The notes beneath the pieces were generated by a model. That model saw only the letters and a program-made list of their open reading frames with translations. It ran no database searches and was not told the DNA's origin. DNA of 64,000 bases from Paracoccaceae bacterium (GTDB lineage: Bacteria > Pseudomonadota > Alphaproteobacteria > Rhodobacterales > Rhodobacteraceae), in contig JAQWSE010000013.1 in NCBI GenBank assembly GCA_029243395.1, positions 62,001 to 126,000 on the forward strand, in the 5' to 3' direction. Positions 16,820 through 25,520 of this stretch are shown in pieces. Position numbers and translations under genes: made by a program. Position 1 is the stretch's first letter, and each line of letters opens with the position of its first letter.

Positions 16820-18013
16820 ATGAACAGAAGACATAAGGGGGCAAAGATTTCTTTTCAGCCGAGAATTAGAAAAGGGGCTTTTTTTGACGCGGTTTGGGAT
16901 CATGGGTGTAGGAATTTTTCTGTTTATAATAGAACATACATTTCAAGTACTTTTTCTAATCCTTTAGTTGAATACTGGCAGGTGACCAAGCATGTTGCTC
17001 TTTGGCCCGTAATGGGAGAAAGACAAATAGAAATCACAGGTAACGATGCTCCACAATTTGTTCAATATCTGACCTGCAGAGATATGTCTAAGTGTGAGGT
17101 GGGGCAATGTAAATATGCCCTTTTACTTAATGAGTATGCAGGGATAGTGTGTGATCCTATCATTTTAAGATTAGAAGAAAAGAAATATTGGATTTCTACT
17201 TCAGATTGTGACTTAGAGTTATGGATCAAGGGAGTGCAGTTGAACTCTGGTTTTGAAGTTCATATTAGAGACGCCAATGTCTCTTTGCTACAAATACAAG
17301 GACCAAAATCGTCTGCCTTGGTAGCCAAGATTTTTGGAAAAGATGTCCTTAATTTAAGGTATTATTGGCTTACAAGAGTGAAATTCAATGGTATTGATCT
17401 AATCATTTCGCGAACTGGTTGGAGCGGTGAATTAGGCTATGAAATATATTTAAGTGACTTTGAGAAAGGTAGCTTTTTATTCGATGAAATAATGGAACAG
17501 GGGAGATCATTTTCTATAGCAGCAGGGTCAGTTAACCAGGCAAGAAGGATAGAAGCAGGAATTTTGTCATGGGGTGTTGAGATGTCTCAGGAGGAAAACC
17601 CGTACGAAGTTAACCTTGGAAGATTGGTGGAATTTAATGATCATGGAAAATTTATTGGTAGGGATGCAGCGTTAAAATATAGTAAACGAGATCAAGTCAA
17701 AGGTCTTGTAGGTTTAAAAATGGTGGCCCCAGCGATAGAAAGTAATGAAAGACCTTGGAACATTTTCCATGGAGATAATGTAGTAGGGAAACTGACTAGT
17801 TTAGCATACTCTCCACGGTTAAAGTTTAACATAGGTCTTGGATTAGTTCATAAACAGTTTACTAAGCTGGGTACTAAATTTTCGGTCCAAGGTTTTGGTG
17901 AGTTTCATGATGCCGAGGTAGTGTCTATGCCATTTTTAGAGAAACAGCAAATGGCAAATGCCAAAGAATTAGCATTAAAATTTAACCAGCTTAATAATGA
18001 AAGAGGTAAATAG
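16820..18013 (+). CDS. DmdA-like demethylase of the GcvT aminomethyltransferase family
   Basis: A 397-residue tetrahydrofolate-dependent demethylase homologue. Segments recall DMSP demethylase DmdA: the opening RIRKGAFFDAVWDHGCRNFSVYN (compare the TPFTERV..GVKAYTVYN pattern), HVALWPVMGERQIEI, LTCRDMSKCEVGQCKYALL, IQGPKSSALV..FGK and SRTGWSGELGYEIY. DmdA moves a methyl group from DMSP to THF, giving methylmercaptopropionate. The match is from memory, and the protein is clearly divergent, so another methylated substrate such as a betaine is possible. It is followed with no gap by a VOC protein and then an acyl-CoA ligase, which fits a demethylation then CoA-activation route. Confidence 0.7.
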   Translation: MNRRHKGAKISFQPRIRKGAFFDAVWDHGCRNFSVYNRTYISSTFSNPLVEYWQVTKHVALWPVMGERQIEITGNDAPQFVQYLTCRDMSKCEVGQCKYALLLNEYAGIVCDPIILRLEEKKYWISTSDCDLELWIKGVQLNSGFEVHIRDANVSLLQIQGPKSSALVAKIFGKDVLNLRYYWLTRVKFNGIDLIISRTGWSGELGYEIYLSDFEKGSFLFDEIMEQGRSFSIAAGSVNQARRIEAGILSWGVEMSQEENPYEVNLGRLVEFNDHGKFIGRDAALKYSKRDQVKGLVGLKMVAPAIESNERPWNIFHGDNVVGKLTSLAYSPRLKFNIGLGLVHKQFTKLGTKFSVQGFGEFHDAEVVSMPFLEKQQMANAKELALKFNQLNNERGK

Positions 18014-18529
18014 ATGGCAAGTATTACAGGAATCAATCATATAGCTTTTGCTGTAAAAGATCTCCAGGATTCACTTCAAAATGCAACTGAGGTTTTAGGC
18101 GGGGAAATTATGATGAAGTTTGAATCCTTGGAAGACAAATATGAGGGAGCATGTGTAAAGTTTGGCACAAGTATAATGAGTTTTATATCAAGTCATGATC
18201 AGGAGAGTTTTATATATAAATTTGTTGAAAAACACGGAAATGGTGTTCAACACATTGGGCTTGAGATTGATGACATTGACCAATATGTAGAAGAGTTAGA
18301 GAATAAGGGTGTCAGGGTTGATAAAGGTGAAATGAGCGATAAGACATTTCCAGAAGCTCTTGTTGGACCTAAAACTGGAAATGGGGTTGTGCTACAATTA
18401 ACAGGTTGGAAGAAGGGTCCTTTTGACGCTACTTATGATGGTTGCGAGCGATTATGTGAGAAATATTCACAAAACCCAAAGCTCAACTTAAAAGAAGGAA
18501 ATCAGCTTAAACCGATTAAAAACGATTAA
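18014..18529 (+). CDS. VOC-fold protein (glyoxalase / methylmalonyl-CoA epimerase type)
   Basis: A 171-residue vicinal-oxygen-chelate protein with two beta-alpha-beta-beta-beta modules, the first from NHIAFAVKDL and the second from GVQHIGLEIDDID. The two His ligands of the metal site are visible in these segments; the last ligand position reads Gln (VLQLTG) where many family members have Glu. Its ATG begins at the base after the DmdA-like stop, with AGAGG just ahead, so expression is coupled. Its role may be an epimerase or a lyase acting on the CoA product of the cluster; this is inference from position. Confidence 0.75.
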   Translation: MASITGINHIAFAVKDLQDSLQNATEVLGGEIMMKFESLEDKYEGACVKFGTSIMSFISSHDQESFIYKFVEKHGNGVQHIGLEIDDIDQYVEELENKGVRVDKGEMSDKTFPEALVGPKTGNGVVLQLTGWKKGPFDATYDGCERLCEKYSQNPKLNLKEGNQLKPIKND

Positions 18530-18533
18530 GAAA

Positions 18534-20186
18534 TTGGTAATTAATTGTCTTCATTTCAAATCTTGGCCTCGGGATTTACCTCATACCTTAAAGGGGTCTT
18601 CCCAAACTTTGTATGAAAAGTTAGCTTTTACCGCGTCAAAGTTCCCTGATCGCAAAGCTCTCATTTATTATAAAACTAGTTTAACTTATGAGAGCTTATT
18701 TAAGCAGGTTACTATCATCGGGAACTTCTTGACAGGGGTTGATACGATTAACCCTGGTGATAGAATTCTCTTATATATGCAGAATTGTCCGCACTTCATA
18801 ATTAGTTACTATGCAATCTTAGGAGCAAACTGCGTAATTGTTCCTGTCAATCCTATGCTGCAACCTAGTGAGATTGAGCATATTATTTTAGATAGTGGTG
18901 CTAAGTTTGTTATTACAGCGGCAGAGTTGTTGGAAAAGGTAGTCAAGTCTATTTCCCAAAGTAAAGTTCCCAACATTAAAATCTTGGTGACAGCATATTC
19001 GGGCAGCTTGGAAAATAAGTTTAATGTTAAACCATCGAATGAAATAAAAGAAATAACAGCTAAATTTCCCAATGTTAATCTATATCAGTGGGACACTATT
19101 CTAAAGGAACCAGGCTCTGAGTTAAGGCATGTTAGGGAATTATCTGATCTGGCTATAATACCTTATACATCAGGGACAACAGGGAAACCTAAAGGTTGTG
19201 AGCATACACACAAAAGTGTCAACGCTGTAGTACACGCCTATTCTAAGTGGTTGCCTTTACCAGACGGTGCAAAAATATTAACCACTCTCCCACTATTTCA
19301 TGTAACTGGCATGCAAAACTCTATGAATGTGCCAATATTTAGGGGTGATACTATAATACTAATGTCAAGATGGGATGTGAATACAGCGTTAAATCTTATC
19401 AAAGAGCACAAGATACAATCCTGGCGATCAATCACGACCTCGATTATTGATCTAATTTCAGCATTTGATCCAAAAAAACATGATTTATCCTCTTTAATAT
19501 CGATTGGTGGCGGCGGTGCACCTATGCCCGCAAATGCTGCTAAAAAGTTAAAAACTATTGCATCTCCCCATTATATTGAAGCCTATGGAATGACGGAAAC
19601 AATGGCCCCAACACACATTAATCCACCCGATAAACCTAAATTAGGCTCTATTGGTATCCCGATCTTTAATGTAGATGCGAGAATCATTGATGTAGATTCA
19701 GGTGATCAACTGGAGGCCAACGGTATTGGTGAGTTAATTGTGGCGGGACCACAGGTATTTTTAGGTTATTGGAATAATTCAAGTGCTACAGAGAGTGCCT
19801 TTCTTTATATTGAAGATAAGAAATTCTTGAAAACAGGGGATTTGGGTTATTTTGATTTAGAAGGTTATTTTTATATAATCGATCGCCTAAAAAGGATGAT
19901 AAATTATTCAGGTTTTAAGGTCTGGCCAGCGGAGGTTGAGTCTATCTTTTATGATCATCCAGACATTAAGGAAGTTTGTATTATTGGGATAGCTGATGAA
20001 AGGAGCGGTGAAAAAGTAAAAGCGTTAATTGTACCTAGAGATAGTATTGATGAATTTGACTTATTTGCTCTAGAGGCATGGTGTAGAGTAAGAATGGCAA
20101 AATATAAAATTCCGAAGATATTTGAAATTCGAGAAGAACTACCCAAAAATGGAATTGGTAAAATCTTATGGCGTCAAGTAACCTGA
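18534..20186 (+). CDS. AMP-forming acyl-CoA synthetase (DmdB-like position)
   Basis: A 550-residue member of the ANL superfamily. The P-loop-like motif IPYTSGTTGKPKGCEHTH is near residue 215, then ALEAYGMTET-like IEAYGMTETM, the GDLGYFD hinge region and the C-terminal lysine in NGIGKILWR. It activates a carboxylic acid to its CoA thioester. Because it lies five bases after a VOC gene and downstream of a DmdA-like demethylase, methylmercaptopropionate or a related acid is a candidate substrate, as in DmdB. The start codon is TTG 18534, as no ATG is available before the conserved region. Confidence 0.82.
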   Translation: MVINCLHFKSWPRDLPHTLKGSSQTLYEKLAFTASKFPDRKALIYYKTSLTYESLFKQVTIIGNFLTGVDTINPGDRILLYMQNCPHFIISYYAILGANCVIVPVNPMLQPSEIEHIILDSGAKFVITAAELLEKVVKSISQSKVPNIKILVTAYSGSLENKFNVKPSNEIKEITAKFPNVNLYQWDTILKEPGSELRHVRELSDLAIIPYTSGTTGKPKGCEHTHKSVNAVVHAYSKWLPLPDGAKILTTLPLFHVTGMQNSMNVPIFRGDTIILMSRWDVNTALNLIKEHKIQSWRSITTSIIDLISAFDPKKHDLSSLISIGGGGAPMPANAAKKLKTIASPHYIEAYGMTETMAPTHINPPDKPKLGSIGIPIFNVDARIIDVDSGDQLEANGIGELIVAGPQVFLGYWNNSSATESAFLYIEDKKFLKTGDLGYFDLEGYFYIIDRLKRMINYSGFKVWPAEVESIFYDHPDIKEVCIIGIADERSGEKVKALIVPRDSIDEFDLFALEAWCRVRMAKYKIPKIFEIREELPKNGIGKILWRQVT

Positions 20187-20304
20187 GTAACAAATTGTTA
20201 AAATCTTCAAAATAATATTAGTTAGGCAAAAAACAATTCTTTTGTGGAGTAATGTTTGTTCTCATTTGGTTTCTTCAGAGCTGCAAGAAGTCTTAAAAGT
20301 TACA

Positions 20305-20982
20305 TTATCGTATTGTTGTAAGAATTTGTTCTAAAGGCTTTTTTTGTGTTGATGCATATGGTATTTTAGCATCTTTGGCAGGGTGTCCTATAGCCAAAAT
20401 CATGACTGGTTTATTGGATGTTGGCCTATTACAAATTTTTGTCAAAAATTTCATTGGATTTGGCGTGTGAACCAGACAATATAGGCCAGCTTGATGAATA
20501 GCTGAAATAAGAAATCCAGATGCTATCCCAACACTTTCTGGAACATAATAGTTCTTAAAAGTAGATCCATCAATTTTAATCCCATACCTCTCAGCAAAAA
20601 CAACTATAAGCCAAGGTGCTATTTCTAGATGTAGCTTGTTTGGTCCGGTCCCAATAGGTTCCAGTGCTCGGAGCCATTCATCATTATTAATACTCGAATA
20701 AAATTTTTTTTCTTCTGTTTCTGCAGCGTGCCGGATTTTCGTTTTGATTGTTTTACTTGAGATAGCCACAAAATGCCAAGGTTGATGGTTTGCACCACTT
20801 GGTGCCATGGATGCTACCCTAATGCAATTGTGTATAGCTTCTTCGGGGATGGGTCTTTCTGAAAAGTCTCTTATAGTCTTTCTGAAAGTAAATGTCCGGT
20901 AATGGGACTTTGTAAATGCCTCAATTTCCTTATCACTTTTTGGGGGCATTTGGGAAAAGGGCACGGGTTCATAAATTGACAT
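20305..20982 (-). CDS. Nitroreductase-family flavoprotein, iodotyrosine deiodinase-like
   Basis: A 225-residue FMN-binding protein. RKTIRDFSERPIPEEAIHNCIR and MAPSGANHQPWHFV form the FMN site, and the middle segment EEKKFY...NDEWLRALEPIG followed by LEIAPWLIVVF resembles the substrate lid of iodotyrosine deiodinase-type enzymes rather than NfsA/NfsB. Bacterial relatives can remove halogens from halotyrosines, though natural substrates are largely unknown. GAGGTAGTTTAA stands before the ATG. It converges with the acyl-CoA ligase and is divergent from the LysE-type exporter. Confidence 0.78.
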   Translation of the reverse strand: MSIYEPVPFSQMPPKSDKEIEAFTKSHYRTFTFRKTIRDFSERPIPEEAIHNCIRVASMAPSGANHQPWHFVAISSKTIKTKIRHAAETEEKKFYSSINNDEWLRALEPIGTGPNKLHLEIAPWLIVVFAERYGIKIDGSTFKNYYVPESVGIASGFLISAIHQAGLYCLVHTPNPMKFLTKICNRPTSNKPVMILAIGHPAKDAKIPYASTQKKPLEQILTTIR

Positions 20983-21209
20983 TTAAACTACCTCATTCAG
21001 TGATTACCTTTTTGCTGGGAGAATGCTCTGGTTCATATAATTGCTTTTCATATTAGCACGGTTTGTTATTACGAACCTAAGGAATTTCAAATTCACTATG
21101 AATGTTTTCCAAATAGGTTAAGAATTCATTTCTTATAGCTTTATTTCTAAAACTATTTTAAATATTGCCATCATTTTACAAAAAAGCGCGCGAATGATTA
21201 GGAGATCAA

Positions 21210-21830
21210 ATGACGATAACTAGCACACAGTTATTTCTTTATTTTGGTGCTCTTATAATTTTATTTCTGACCCCGGGACCGGTATGGATTGCAATTATAG
21301 CAAGAACAGTTTCTGGTGGTTCTAAATCAGCATTGTCGCTTACACTAGGTGTTTCCTTGGGCGATATGCTTTGGCCCGCAATTGTATTCCTTGGTTTAGG
21401 GTTTTTGATTTCTATTTATTCAGATATTTTCATTCTAATCCGATATTTGGCTGCAGCTATTCTTTCAATTATGGGCTTACAGGTAATACTAAGTGCCCAA
21501 AAAACTATAAGTACCAATACGAGGCTAAATAAGTCTGGTTTTTTTGCAGGTTTTTCAGCAGGATTCATAGCCATAATAGCAAATCCAAAGGCGGCTTTAT
21601 TTTACCTCACTTTACTACCAGGATTCTTTGATTTCACAATGATTGGATATGTCGATTTATTCATAATTTGCGTGATATCATTCTCTGTCCCAATGTTAGG
21701 GAATGTCATCTTAATATTGTTCCTTTCTAAAGTGAGAAATTTAATTTCTTCCCAAAAATCAATTCGCACAATCAATGTAATCTCTGGTGCTTTATTAATA
21801 GTGGTTGGTCTTATTATTGCCTTGAATTAA
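21210..21830 (+). CDS. LysE/RhtB family exporter
   Basis: A 206-residue membrane protein with about six hydrophobic segments. The family pattern is evident: FLTPGPVWIAIIARTVSGGSKSALSLTLGVSLGD near the start and FIAIIANPKAALFYLTLLPGFF in the middle. Members export amino acids or related small molecules. AGGAGATCAA ahead of the ATG gives a good ribosome site. It is a single gene with 227 bases of upstream sequence, and the substrate cannot be assigned. Confidence 0.85.
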   Translation: MTITSTQLFLYFGALIILFLTPGPVWIAIIARTVSGGSKSALSLTLGVSLGDMLWPAIVFLGLGFLISIYSDIFILIRYLAAAILSIMGLQVILSAQKTISTNTRLNKSGFFAGFSAGFIAIIANPKAALFYLTLLPGFFDFTMIGYVDLFIICVISFSVPMLGNVILILFLSKVRNLISSQKSIRTINVISGALLIVVGLIIALN

Positions 21831-21933
21831 GGAATAATGCGGAAGAGGCGCGTACGTAATGTTTTATTATGCATTTTATAAGAGCCAGACCTAATTCATT
21901 AGCAATTCCTGCTCCCCGACTTTCTTAACTTCT

Positions 21934-22491
21934 TTATGGCCTTACGTGTAAAATTAAGTCAGAAATTCCGTTTAAATGATTGTCTTTGTAGCAAGATATA
22001 TCATTTCGGATTCCACATTCCCAATCTATTGGAGAACTCAATTTTCCTTGATTATAAGTGAAAGTTTGTACACAGAGATTTATGCCCGGTAGGTTACAGA
22101 AAGAACCATGTCTAAAAAGTACCAATAGAGGAATATTTGACACTTTAGTCAAATCCCAGCTTTGTGTTATTCCAAGGTTATATGTCGTTTCATTTACAAT
22201 AATAACAAGCGGGTAGCCTCCACTTGCGCCACCAGAGCTTATTGAACATTCAAATTTTCGAAAGTCAATGAGTTCAGCTTCTTCTCCCCTAGTTCCTAAG
22301 ATTATGGTAGTAACTGGATTCATGCCAAAACTGAAAGTGTTTTGATCATTATCTATAGGTGGGCACCATTCAGCTTGTGCTTTATTAAGAATGGTCTGAG
22401 CCTCTTTTGAAAGTTTGATTGTCTCTGCAAAAGTCAGAGGAATCAAAAAGAACATGAAAACTAGGAGTGGGAGTATTTGAGAAAAAACCAT
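21934..22491 (-). CDS. Secreted or membrane-anchored protein of unknown function
   Basis: I do not recognise this protein. From the ATG at 22491 it has 185 residues and begins with a signal peptide: hydrophobic residues 2-22 ending TFAE. The mature part contains at least seven cysteines (for example CPPIDN, FECSISSGG, CNLPGINLC, WECGIRNDISC), suggesting disulfides in the periplasm. A longer reading from TTG 22548 would put 19 polar residues before the hydrophobic segment, so the shorter start is preferred. It follows the DAO oxidase gene on the same strand but is probably not part of that pathway. Confidence 0.5.
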   Translation of the reverse strand: MVFSQILPLLVFMFFLIPLTFAETIKLSKEAQTILNKAQAEWCPPIDNDQNTFSFGMNPVTTIILGTRGEEAELIDFRKFECSISSGGASGGYPLVIIVNETTYNLGITQSWDLTKVSNIPLLVLFRHGSFCNLPGINLCVQTFTYNQGKLSSPIDWECGIRNDISCYKDNHLNGISDLILHVRP

Positions 22492-22620
22492 AGTCAGAAA
22501 TATTGGGCCTGTTTTGGTAACTGAGGCTTCTTTAATGATTGCTTTCAAGCATTAAAGTTTGGATCATAAGGTAAGAAATTAACATTCTTATAGTAAGTAT
22601 GCAAATAGGTAAGGACATTG

Positions 22621-23955
22621 TTAGAGCTCTGCACCTGCTTTAAATTCTCCAAAAAGAATTCGAAGATTCGCACCAATACGTGTAATAGGTTCGGGTAACA
22701 ATTTCTTAGGGGGATCTTCAGTACAAAGTGCATCAATCAGCTTAGAATTAATACCCATGGCATAATCGGCAGCAGCCGCACCTTGGAGTGTTCCGTTAAC
22801 AGTGCCAAGCCCATTTTGACAGCATGCCGTAAATAATCCTTTTTCAGCTTCACCAAAAGCTGGAACATTGTTGAGGGAGAACGCTAATTGTCCCCCCCAA
22901 TTGAAGGCCATTTGAACATCTTTTAGATTTGGAAATCTTACGCAAAAACTAGCAGTGTGCTTAGCATAGATTCTCTTTAGTACAGCTGTTTTTGGCCGCA
23001 TTTCTGGTTCGTAGGTTACCCTATTTCGAATTACTATCCTATCACCTGAAACCGTGGAAATTTTGCGGACGGTTGTTCCTAAAGGGTCTGCCGATGTCAG
23101 TCCCCAATGAGCTTTTCCTCCAAGAATTTTGCTTTCTTCGGGTGTAAGTCCCCGGGTCATTGAGCCATAGGTAAAAAGATGAATGATTCGCCTCTTGAAT
23201 AGGCCAAAGTTCTCTACGTGGCCATTTGTAGCCAATATTATTTTTTGGGTTGTTATTGAGCCTTTAGGAGTTTTGGCATGCCAATCAAATCCATTATGCA
23301 CTAATGAAATTACGGGAGAATTTTCATAAATTTTTAATTTATTTGAAATCAATTTTTTGCCAAGTTCGCGAATATAAAGTGCAGGTTGAAGCATAACTGT
23401 CCCAGGGGTGAATAACCCACCCAGATAATATGTTGTTCCAGTCAATTCCTTCATTTGTTGTGCATCATAGAGCTCAAAATTTTCTTTTAGATCAGTTAGA
23501 TGATTTTTATAATTTAGGTTATGTTGCATGCCAGTAGTGGTCGCAGCAGCATTCACTTTTCCGACTTCTTGGAAAGCTTCCCTTGGTAGCTCTAAATCAT
23601 TAACAATTTTTCTGGCAAAGTTTACAGCGAACCTATTTTGTTCTATTTTCTTTCGATTTTCCTGGATTCCACCTCCATAGTCTTTACTTGCTAAATCGTG
23701 AGGTAGATCAATCATAAAGCCTGAGTTTCTGCCTGCTGGCCCCTCGGCTAAGCGTTTAGCCTCTAGAACAGTAATACGATCAAAGGGCCTCCTTAACTGT
23801 AGTCTCCTAGCAGCAGACAGCCCAGCGAAGCCAGCTCCAATAATGAGCCAGTCTGTTTTTTTGTGGGAATTAAGTTCAGGGTGGCCCATATCAGAAGGTA
23901 ATATGGAATTCCATGCAGCAGGGCCTGGATTAAAAGGAAGTTTAGTAACTTTCAT
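22621..23955 (-). CDS. FAD-dependent amine/amino-acid oxidase (DAO family)
   Basis: A 444-residue flavoprotein of the glycine/D-amino-acid oxidase family. The dinucleotide-binding motif is WLIIGAGFAGLSAARRL near residues 36-52, followed by EAKRLAEGPAGRNSGFM, and the C-terminal FAD segment is CCQNGLGTVNGTLQGAAAAD. The GRNSGF form is shared with gamma-glutamylputrescine- and sarcosine/proline-type oxidases. It is the last gene of a reverse operon DapA-like, aldehyde dehydrogenase, MttB-like, DAO, starting 13 bases after the MttB-like stop. I infer it oxidises the secondary or tertiary amine left after demethylation. Confidence 0.85.
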   Translation of the reverse strand: MKVTKLPFNPGPAAWNSILPSDMGHPELNSHKKTDWLIIGAGFAGLSAARRLQLRRPFDRITVLEAKRLAEGPAGRNSGFMIDLPHDLASKDYGGGIQENRKKIEQNRFAVNFARKIVNDLELPREAFQEVGKVNAAATTTGMQHNLNYKNHLTDLKENFELYDAQQMKELTGTTYYLGGLFTPGTVMLQPALYIRELGKKLISNKLKIYENSPVISLVHNGFDWHAKTPKGSITTQKIILATNGHVENFGLFKRRIIHLFTYGSMTRGLTPEESKILGGKAHWGLTSADPLGTTVRKISTVSGDRIVIRNRVTYEPEMRPKTAVLKRIYAKHTASFCVRFPNLKDVQMAFNWGGQLAFSLNNVPAFGEAEKGLFTACCQNGLGTVNGTLQGAAAADYAMGINSKLIDALCTEDPPKKLLPEPITRIGANLRILFGEFKAGAEL

Positions 23956-23968
23956 GCATACGTACTAT

Positions 23969-25519
23969 TTAAAATGTTTGATTCAATGCATCCTCACGGG
24001 GAATTTCTCTTTCCCTCTTAGCTATGTAAGCAAGAATTTCTTCTTGAATATCATTTCTAAGCATGGGTTCTTCATAGTCTTTTAACATTTCTTTTGCTTG
24101 ATGAAGTGCTCTTGAATTAATCTCTAACCCACCTTCTGCTTGCCATTGCTCAATTGAATTATTATCAAACAATTCTGGCATGAAGAAAGCTTCTTGAAAA
24201 TTTTCTAGGGTGTGCGGGTGGCCTAAATAATGGCCGCCAGGCCCAACATCTTTTATTGCACTAAGGCCAAGTTCAAAATCATCCCAATTAATGCCTTTTG
24301 CCATCTTATAGGCCATTGCGCATTGTTCTGCGTCAACAATGAATTTAGCCATGCTGCAATGCATCCCTGCTTCATTCCATCCTGCAGAATGCCAAATATA
24401 GTTGGCACCGGATAAAATCACTGCCATTAAAGTTGTAGCGCTTTCATATCCAGCTTGGGCATCAAATATTTTTGAGCTACCTAAAGTATTGGAAGTTCTC
24501 CAGGGGACTTTATAGTATCTAGCCATTTGACCTACCATGAAATTCATTAAGCTAATCTCAGGAGTGCCTGACATAGGAGCCCCAGACCTCATCGAGACAG
24601 TGGCTAAATAATGCCCATATATGGCCGGTGATCCTTTCCTTACAATTTGAGTGTATGCCAAGGCACTAAGAGCCTCAGCATTGAGTTGTGCAACCGTCGG
24701 TGCTATTGACGCTGGAGTGTTTGCTCCGCCTAGTACAAAGGGCGAACAAAGGATGGGTTGGTTTCTTTTGCTGAAGGCTCGTAAAGCTCCAAGCATTACT
24801 TCATCCCAGACAAGAGGAGAATTTCCATTGCAGTTACCTGTTACTACTGGATGGTTATCAATGTAATCTTTGCCAAATAATATGTCGCACATATCCAGGA
24901 CATCTTGGGCATTTTTGGGACTTGTTGTCATCCCCATGAAAGTTTTGTCTGAATATCTCATTGAAGAATAGGTAATACGCAGATGTCTATGACTTATTGG
25001 GTGGTCATAAGGTTCCACAATGTGGTGTGCACTTGAGTGAATTGCTGGCAGCATATGAGATAGTTTATGAAAATTAGCCAAATCATCCAAAGTTGGGTTT
25101 CTTCTCACATCTTCTAAATCCCTTAAATAAGGGGCCCCTGTCATGGGAACAAACATACTGAATTTACCCCCCACAGGTAAGTTATTCATAGGGTTCCTTG
25201 CATGTAATGTAAACGTTTCCGGGATAGTTTTAATTAGCTCCCTAATCAGGTATCGATCGGCATAAACTGTTTCGCCAATTACCTTAGCACCCGCATCCTT
25301 CCAGTCCTTTAGCGCGATAGTATCACGAAAATGAACTCCAATGTTTTCAAGGATGTCCATCGATGCTTCGTCAATGCGAAGAACTTGATTTTCGCTCATC
25401 GGTTCTGTTAAAGGCAAAGCTCTCTCAAGAGCTGGTAACATGGTTGTATCACGGGTCTGCCGTCTAGTTTTACGGAAATTTCTTCCTTGTCTAGATTTTC
25501 CGACAGCTACGCGGGTCAT
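23969..25519 (-). CDS. MttB-family methylamine/betaine:corrinoid methyltransferase (non-pyrrolysine)
   Basis: A 516-residue TIM-barrel methyltransferase of the trimethylamine methyltransferase family. Recognisable parts are the N-terminal RIDEASMDILENIGVHFRD, NPMNNLPVGGKFSMFVPMTG, HHIVEPYDHPISHRH, and GMTTSPKNAQDVLDMC. There is no in-frame TAG, so this is the non-pyrrolysine branch, whose studied members demethylate quaternary amines such as glycine betaine, proline betaine or carnitine onto a corrinoid protein. No corrinoid-binding protein gene is in the window. ATG 25519 lies one base after the aldehyde dehydrogenase stop; a TTG four codons earlier is possible. Confidence 0.85.
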   Translation of the reverse strand: MTRVAVGKSRQGRNFRKTRRQTRDTTMLPALERALPLTEPMSENQVLRIDEASMDILENIGVHFRDTIALKDWKDAGAKVIGETVYADRYLIRELIKTIPETFTLHARNPMNNLPVGGKFSMFVPMTGAPYLRDLEDVRRNPTLDDLANFHKLSHMLPAIHSSAHHIVEPYDHPISHRHLRITYSSMRYSDKTFMGMTTSPKNAQDVLDMCDILFGKDYIDNHPVVTGNCNGNSPLVWDEVMLGALRAFSKRNQPILCSPFVLGGANTPASIAPTVAQLNAEALSALAYTQIVRKGSPAIYGHYLATVSMRSGAPMSGTPEISLMNFMVGQMARYYKVPWRTSNTLGSSKIFDAQAGYESATTLMAVILSGANYIWHSAGWNEAGMHCSMAKFIVDAEQCAMAYKMAKGINWDDFELGLSAIKDVGPGGHYLGHPHTLENFQEAFFMPELFDNNSIEQWQAEGGLEINSRALHQAKEMLKDYEEPMLRNDIQEEILAYIAKREREIPREDALNQTF

Positions 25520-25520
25520 C

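Noticed and set aside
23969-25519. A pyrrolysine-containing trimethylamine methyltransferase MttB
   Set aside because: The gene is open for its full length with no in-frame TAG codon, so it belongs to the non-pyrrolysine branch.
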